A stretch of DNA of 64,000 bases from Nocardia bovistercoris (GTDB lineage: Bacteria; Actinomycetota; Actinomycetes; Mycobacteriales; Mycobacteriaceae), in assembly GCF_015674855.1 (NCBI RefSeq), contig NZ_JADMLG010000001.1:124001-188000 (forward strand), given 5' to 3'. The notes beneath the pieces were generated by a model, which saw only the letters and a list, made by a program, of their open reading frames with translations, did not search any database and was not told where the DNA came from. The translations under genes and the position numbers were made by a program. Position 1 is the first letter of the stretch; each line of letters opens with the position of its first letter. This document shows, piece after piece, positions 59,143-64,000 of this stretch.

Positions 59143-60222
59143 GTGAGTGCCGACATCGCGATCTGCGGCGCGGGGCCCGCGGGCCGTGCGCTCGCCCATC
59201 GTTGTCTGGAGCGCGGGCTCTCGGTGACCCTGATCGATCCCGCGCCGGACCGCCGCTGGACGGCCACCTATGCCCTGTGGGCGGACGAACTGCCCGATTG
59301 GCTCGATACCGCCGCGGTGGCCGCGACCGTCGAGCGACCTGTCGCGTGGGCGCGCGGGCGTCATGTCGTCGACCGCACCTACGCCGTACTCGACTCCGAA
59401 CGGCTGCGCGCCGCCTTGTCCGTCGATGCCGCCGAGATTCGCGCCGATCGCGCGGTGACACTGGACGGGCACACGGTGACCTGCGCGTCGGGCGCGACGG
59501 TGACCGCGGCGCGGGTGATCGACGCCCGCGGCCTGACCCGCTCCCCCGCACGCGCCGAACAGACCGCCTACGGACTCGTCGTCGACTCATCGCGCGCCCG
59601 CGGCCTCGAACCGGCGTTCATGGACTGGCGCGCCGACAACGGCGCGGAATCCGTTGCCCCGCCGTCGTTCCTGTACGCGGTGCCGGTCGGCGGCGGGCGG
59701 ATCCTGCTCGAGGAGACCTGTCTGGTCGGTCGTCCCGCACTCGACACCGCGACCTTGCGCACCCGATTACTGTGTCGATTGCGTTCGCGCGGAATAGCAC
59801 TCGACGGCGACGAGACCGTGGAGCGGGTGCGATTCCCGGTGCACGGCGGCCGGGTCGGTCGGGACCGGTTCGGCGCGGCGGGCGGATTCACCCATCCGGC
59901 AACGGGTTACAGCGTGGCCGCCGCGCTCGGCGCGGCCGATCCGGTCGCGTCGGGTGCGCGGGCGGCGACGGCGGGCATTCGCGCGGTCGCCGCGTTGCGC
60001 GCGGCGGGACTGCGGGCCTTGCTGGCACTGCCGCCCGCCGATGTCCCCGATTTCTTCGAGGCGTTCTTCACCCTCCCGGCCCGGCGGCAACGCGCCTATC
60101 TCAGCGGACGCGCCGACCCGCGCGGCACCGCGGGCGCCATGCGCGCGTTGTTCGCCGAATTGCCGCCCCGACTTCGCCGCGCGGTCGTCTCCGCGTCCCT
60201 CGGGCTCGCTGTCCTGGACTGA
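59143..60222 (+). CDS. crtL: Lycopene beta-cyclase (CrtL/FLEET type)
   Basis: A 359-residue flavoprotein. Dinucleotide-binding GAGPAG is at 9-14, the cyclase motif ILLEET at about 189, and the substrate-side HPATGYSVA at about 250. These are hallmarks of plant-type CrtL cyclases, used in Rhodococcus and relatives to make cyclic carotenoids from lycopene. No other carotenoid gene is adjacent, so the rest of the pathway must be elsewhere. It starts with GTG. Confidence 0.88.
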   Translation: MSADIAICGAGPAGRALAHRCLERGLSVTLIDPAPDRRWTATYALWADELPDWLDTAAVAATVERPVAWARGRHVVDRTYAVLDSERLRAALSVDAAEIRADRAVTLDGHTVTCASGATVTAARVIDARGLTRSPARAEQTAYGLVVDSSRARGLEPAFMDWRADNGAESVAPPSFLYAVPVGGGRILLEETCLVGRPALDTATLRTRLLCRLRSRGIALDGDETVERVRFPVHGGRVGRDRFGAAGGFTHPATGYSVAAALGAADPVASGARAATAGIRAVAALRAAGLRALLALPPADVPDFFEAFFTLPARRQRAYLSGRADPRGTAGAMRALFAELPPRLRRAVVSASLGLAVLD

Positions 60223-60318
60223 ACGGCGCGCGGCCCGCGCATTTCCGGCGAACCGCACGACACCGCCGTCGCCACGGTATTGCTCGCGGATTCCCATTCG
60301 GTCGGCCATGATGGAGGA

Positions 60319-61323
60319 ATGCGAGCTATTTGGAAGGGCTCGATTGCGTTCGGGCTGGTCAACGTCCCGGTCAAGGTGTACACGGCCACCGAGGACCACG
60401 ACATCCGGTTCCACCAGGTCCACGCGGCCGACGGCGGTCGCATAAAATACGACCGGGTGTGCACGGTGTGCGGGAAATCGGTGCAGTACGCCGATATCGA
60501 CAAAGCCTACGAATCCCCGGAGGGCGACAAGGTCGTCCTGACCGACGAGGATTTCGCGAAACTCCCGGTGGCGGAGAAGCACGAGATTCCGGTGCTGCAA
60601 TTCGTGCCGTCCGACCAGATCGACCCGATTCTGTTCGACAAGAGCTATTTCCTCGAACCGGATTCCACCACCCCCAAGGCGTACGTCCTGCTCGCGGCGA
60701 CCCTGGAACGCATCGACCGCACCGCGCTCGTCCATTTCACGCTGCGCCAGAAGACGCGGCTCGCGGCGTTGCGGGTACGCGACGGCGTGCTGCTGTTGCA
60801 GACCCTGCTGTGGCCCGACGAGGTGCGCGCGGTGGATTTCGAGTCGCTGGACGACGTGTCCGATCCGCGCCCGCAGGAACTCACCATGGCCGAGACGCTG
60901 GTCGAGTCCATGTCCGACGATTTCGAGCCCGACCTCTACACCGACGAATACCAGACCGAGCTGAAGAAGATCCTGGACGAGGCGATCGCGAGCGGCACCG
61001 GCGCGGTGGTGCGCCACGAGGAGGCCGCACCCGCAGAGATGGACGCCGAGGTCGTCGACCTGGTCGCCGCGCTGCAACGCAGCCTGGAGGCCAGCGGACG
61101 CCGCTCCGCGGGCGCCGCGGACGAGTCGGCGCCCGCCGCGAAGAAGACGCAGGCGAAAAAGGCCGCCGCATCGAAATCCACCGCCTCGAAATCCACCGCG
61201 TCGAAATCCGCGGCCACCAAGGCGACAGCGGCGAAGGCGACGAAATCCGCCGCGAAGACCGCGAGCAGCGCGAAACCCGCGAAGAAAGCCGTCAAGAAGA
61301 CCGCGGCACGCAAAGGCGCCTGA
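60319..61323 (+). CDS. ku: Ku protein for non-homologous end joining
   Basis: A 334-residue bacterial Ku. The core begins MRAIWKGSIAFGLVNVPVK and contains HQVH, a Cys pair (RVCTVCGK) and YFLEPD, the bridge-region motifs. The last about 60 residues are a Lys/Ala-rich tail (KKTQAKKAAASKSTASKS), as in mycobacterial Ku tails that tune DNA binding and LigD recruitment. GGAGG lies just upstream of the ATG, closer than usual. LigD is not in the window. Confidence 0.96.
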   Translation: MRAIWKGSIAFGLVNVPVKVYTATEDHDIRFHQVHAADGGRIKYDRVCTVCGKSVQYADIDKAYESPEGDKVVLTDEDFAKLPVAEKHEIPVLQFVPSDQIDPILFDKSYFLEPDSTTPKAYVLLAATLERIDRTALVHFTLRQKTRLAALRVRDGVLLLQTLLWPDEVRAVDFESLDDVSDPRPQELTMAETLVESMSDDFEPDLYTDEYQTELKKILDEAIASGTGAVVRHEEAAPAEMDAEVVDLVAALQRSLEASGRRSAGAADESAPAAKKTQAKKAAASKSTASKSTASKSAATKATAAKATKSAAKTASSAKPAKKAVKKTAARKGA

Positions 61324-61424
61324 CCCGACGTGGAACTCGAACCCGAGCGGCGCCGGTCAGCGTCGAGCGCCCGTCCACTCGAAAATCCCGGGACGACCAT
61401 ACGGATTCTTCGGGAACGCGGCGT

Positions 61425-61991
61425 TCAGACGGCCTGGTAGTACCAGTCGAGGCGACCCTCTTCGGGCTCGTCACTGGTGCGGAAGAAATGGAAACCCGCT
61501 CGGCGCGCGACCACCACCGCCGCCGCGTCGGCGGGGTCGACCCGCAGCACCGCTTCGTCGGCGAGGTCGGCGGCGGCCAGGAATCGGCACGCGAGCACGA
61601 CGGCGCGGATCGCCGAGGGCGGTCGCCGCCATTCTGGCGCGAGCCCGTAGGCGAGTGCGGCCTGTCCGGCCGCGAGATAGGGCTGTTCGGCGTGCACGCC
61701 GAGGGCGCCGACCACGGAGCCGTCGGCATGGGCCGTGACCGCGAAGACCCGCGCGGGCCCACCGGTGTCCCAGTCGACCGCGCAGCGTTCGAAATGCGCC
61801 GCGAGACCGGCGGGCCGTGTATCGGCTCCGGTCAACCAGTCGACCCCGGTCCCGGCGTCGGCCTCGGCATAGGTCCGCGCGTCGGCCACCGCGATCGGCC
61901 GCAGCGAGATCACCCCGTCCGACAGCAACACGTGACCATGATCGGCAATGAAGTCACGATCCGGCAACCGGATACACCGAGAGCTCGACAA
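61425..61991 (-). CDS. GNAT-family N-acetyltransferase
   Basis: An acetyltransferase of about 188 residues. The pattern ISLRPIAVADA, VVGALGVHAEQPY and LAYGLAPEWRR, ending in RRAGFHFF, follows RimJ/RimL-like GNATs that acetylate protein N-termini or small amines. The start is uncertain: I took TTG 61991 (GGAGG upstream), but the frame is open to 62270 and GTG 61931 is possible. Convergent with ku. Confidence 0.72.
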   Translation of the reverse strand: MSSSRCIRLPDRDFIADHGHVLLSDGVISLRPIAVADARTYAEADAGTGVDWLTGADTRPAGLAAHFERCAVDWDTGGPARVFAVTAHADGSVVGALGVHAEQPYLAAGQAALAYGLAPEWRRPPSAIRAVVLACRFLAAADLADEAVLRVDPADAAAVVVARRAGFHFFRTSDEPEEGRLDWYYQAV

Positions 61992-62344
61992 CTTCCCGAT
62001 CACCTCCCACACCGATTCGGCACACCGCAGGCTATCCGATGGCGCGTCGTCTCCATCGCGACGCGTCGGGCGACCCGCGATCCGCTGATCTCGGAACGCG
62101 CGGTCCCCGCCAGCCACCGTACCGACTGCCGATACGAGACGGTTACCCGCGGGCGGACCCCGCCACACCACGACGGCAACACGTCGGATCGACTCCGTGG
62201 ACCACGCGCGTCGATCCCGAGATACATCGTGAGCAATGGTTCCGCGACATCCGTCCGCGCGGATTTCCACCGCCGACTACCGCGTCGCGCTCGATCCCGC
62301 TTCCCGAGAACGACGCCGCACCACGACGGCTACGCCCCGACCGG
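61992..62344. other. 350-bp gap without a supported gene
   Basis: It contains the possible N-terminal extension of the GNAT frame but no coding signature, and short CACCACGACGG copies (about 62165 and 62320). Nothing else seen. Confidence 0.4.
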
Positions 62345-62767
62345 TTACCGAGCGTTCGCGGTGCACGCCGAGACCGCGATATCGGCCGGACGCGGTTGCG
62401 CGCTACCGAGATCGGGGAACGGCGGCGCGGAATCGCCGAGCGCGGCGACGGCGGTCTGTTCGGCCTCGGTGCGGGTAGCCCCCGCCGCCCAGGCGTAGCG
62501 CCCGTCGGCCCCGCGTGCGACAGCGGCGCAACCGCCCACGAACCGCTGCACCAATTCGCAGTCGTAGACGGCGCATTCACGAATCGCGGCGGCGTCGGCG
62601 GTGACCCGGCTGGTGTGGTCGACCGCGGCGACCACCTTGCCCGTCGACCGGGACACCGCGAGCGTCCCGTAGTACTTGCCCGCGGCGTGGGCCGCCCCGG
62701 AACCGACACCGACCGCGGCGATCGATGTGATGGCGACCGCGACGGCCCCCTTGCGCAACACAGACAC
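62345..62767 (-). CDS. Secreted DUF4189 protein
   Basis: A small exported protein of 140 residues. A signal peptide starts at the GTG (VSVLRKGAVAVAITSIAAVG) and is cut after AAHA. The mature part shows the DUF4189 pattern: YYGTLAVS, four Cys (ECAVYDC, GCAAV, SACTA) likely in two disulphides, and YAWAAGATRTEAEQTA. Role unknown. A TTG 13 codons earlier is an alternative start. Confidence 0.8.
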   Translation of the reverse strand: MSVLRKGAVAVAITSIAAVGVGSGAAHAAGKYYGTLAVSRSTGKVVAAVDHTSRVTADAAAIRECAVYDCELVQRFVGGCAAVARGADGRYAWAAGATRTEAEQTAVAALGDSAPPFPDLGSAQPRPADIAVSACTANAR

Positions 62768-62834
62768 GAGAGGATTTTGGGCCGGCCATCGCGAATTGTC
62801 CAGCAATTCGCCTGAGCGGCAAGCGGGCTCGTGA

Positions 62835-63254
62835 CTAGACGGTGAATCCGAGCGCGCGCAGCTGCTCGCGGCCGTCCTCGGTGATCTTGTCGGGACCCCA
62901 CGGCGGAATCCAGACCCAGGTGATCTCCAGATCCTCGACCAGGCCGCTGCGCACCAGCGCGTTGCGCGACTGATCCTCGATGACGTCGGTCAACGGGCAG
63001 GCCGCCGAGGTCAGCGTCATATCCAGTTTGGCGATCTCGTTCTCGACCTTGATGCCGTACACCAGCCCGAGATCGACCACGTTGATGCCGAGTTCGGGGT
63101 CGACCACGTCGCGCATGGCCTCCTCGATGTCCTCGACGTGTTTGAGCTGCTCGGCCGAGAGTTCGACCGGCTCGGCCGCCGCTTCTGTAGTCGCCGCCTC
63201 GAGAGTCGCCGCCTCGGTATTCGCCACAGCGACGGTGGCCTCGGTCTCGCTCAT
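62835..63254 (-). CDS. sufT: SufT-like iron-sulphur assembly protein (DUF59/MIP18)
   Basis: A 139-residue protein: an Ala/Thr/Glu-rich N-terminal 40 residues, then the MIP18 domain (MRDVVDPELGINVVDLGLVYG in part) with the conserved Cys in TSAACPLTD. It supports iron-sulphur cluster maturation. The ATG overlaps the sufU stop by 4 bp. Last gene of the suf operon (Rv1466 equivalent). Confidence 0.93.
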   Translation of the reverse strand: MSETEATVAVANTEAATLEAATTEAAAEPVELSAEQLKHVEDIEEAMRDVVDPELGINVVDLGLVYGIKVENEIAKLDMTLTSAACPLTDVIEDQSRNALVRSGLVEDLEITWVWIPPWGPDKITEDGREQLRALGFTV

Positions 63255-63748
63255 GCTGTCGCCCCATTCGTGCCGATAGTCGGATTGCCGTCCCGCCCAG
63301 CATCCTGCCCGTTCGCGGTGATCCGCACCACCGCGTCCTTGAACGCCATCCAGCCGAGCAGCGCGCATTTGACGCGGGCCGGATATTTCGACACCCCCGC
63401 CAGCGCGATGCCGTCGCCGATCACGTCCTCGTCGCCTTCCACGGTGCCGCGGCTGGAGATCATCTCGTTGTAGGAGTCGACCACCTTCAGCGCCTGCGGC
63501 ACCGAGAGCCCGATCACCTGGTCGGCCAGGATCGAGGTCGCGGCCTGGCTGATCGAACAGCCCTGCCCGTCGTAGGACACATCGGCCACGTCGCCGTCCT
63601 CGCCGATGTGCACGCGCAAGGTGACCTCGTCACCGCAGGTCGGGTTCACGTGGTGCACTTCGGCGCCGAACGGTTCCCGCAGCCCGCGATGATGGGGATG
63701 CTTGTAGTGGTCCAGGATCACTTCCTGGTACATCTGCTCCATGCGCAT
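63251..63748 (-). CDS. sufU: SufU sulphur-transfer protein
   Basis: A 165-residue SufU/NifU-N-like protein. The zinc/sulphur site residues are C38 with D40 (TCGD), C64 (GCSIS) and C128 (KCALL). It contains the SufU-type insertion (about 100-120). It takes persulphide from SufS, encoded just upstream, by zinc-ligand exchange. The start ATG 63748 has GGATCA only weakly Shine-Dalgarno-like. Confidence 0.95.
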   Translation of the reverse strand: MRMEQMYQEVILDHYKHPHHRGLREPFGAEVHHVNPTCGDEVTLRVHIGEDGDVADVSYDGQGCSISQAATSILADQVIGLSVPQALKVVDSYNEMISSRGTVEGDEDVIGDGIALAGVSKYPARVKCALLGWMAFKDAVVRITANGQDAGRDGNPTIGTNGATA

Positions 63749-63751
63749 GTC

Positions 63752-64000
<249 letters not shown>

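Overview
The window is high-GC actinobacterial chromosome, most likely Nocardia or a close mycolic-acid-containing relative. I infer this from a fabG1-inhA-hemH operon, a RipA-type cell-wall hydrolase, a four-gene beta-lactone (nocardiolactone-type) cluster, several lipoproteins of Nocardia/Mycobacterium families, a FLEET-type lycopene cyclase and the gene order. From about 16.5 kb to the right edge the backbone follows, in inverted orientation, the Mycobacterium tuberculosis block Rv1464-Rv1496 (sufS-sufU-sufT, ABC-F, acnR-acn, Rv1476, ripA, moxR1, Rv1480, Rv1481, fabG1-inhA-hemH, Rv1486c, nfeD-SPFH, dedA, mutA-mutB-meaB). Accessory genes are inserted between the conserved segments. No rRNA, tRNA, CRISPR array, insertion sequence or transposase was seen.

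Layout. 0-4.6 kb: a leftward oxidative operon (metal-dependent hydrolase, ferredoxin-type reductase, Baeyer-Villiger monooxygenase, SDR) divergent from a TetR regulator, with a palindromic operator between them. 5.1-13.5 kb: one rightward, mostly 4-bp-overlapped operon with two OleA-like thiolases, an OleC-like beta-lactone synthetase, a small membrane protein, an OleD-like reductase, an HxxxDG acyltransferase and an MMPL exporter. 13.6-16.6 kb: an ESX-like protein plus DUF3558 lipoprotein pair, then a P450 divergent from its TetR. 16.6-22.6 kb: the methylmalonyl-CoA mutase operon and a DedA-like protein. 22.6-29.1 kb: a TerD-nuclease fusion behind an AT-rich stretch, a small secreted protein, a DUF1059 protein, a cytosolic-looking HtrA-like protease and a CorA-like protein. 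29.3-34.6 kb: an ABC import operon with a fused MalF-MalG-like permease and no ATPase. 34.8-52.8 kb: conserved housekeeping and envelope genes. 52.8-56.2 kb: an accessory stretch with a lysin-B-like esterase, about 1 kb without a gene, an ATP-grasp enzyme carrying a tandem-repeat insert, and an HTH protein. 56.3-64 kb: ABC-F, SDR, lycopene cyclase, Ku, GNAT, DUF4189 and the end of the suf operon.

How the genes work together. The 5-13 kb operon would condense two fatty acyl chains (NltA/NltB), reduce the beta-keto acid (NltD), close a beta-lactone (NltC) and then probably acylate and export the product (acyltransferase and MMPL). The mut operon turns methylmalonyl-CoA into succinyl-CoA, with MeaB protecting the B12 enzyme. 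Aconitase appears to be controlled by AcnR through a recognisable operator that sits directly against its -10 box. The features most worth a second look are the extended beta-lactone/export cluster, the ATP-grasp enzyme whose fold is interrupted by nine T-x-x-D-F-A repeats (a speculative self-substrate graspetide system), the TerD-PD-(D/E)XK fusion, and three separate coding tandem repeats in otherwise ordinary enzymes.
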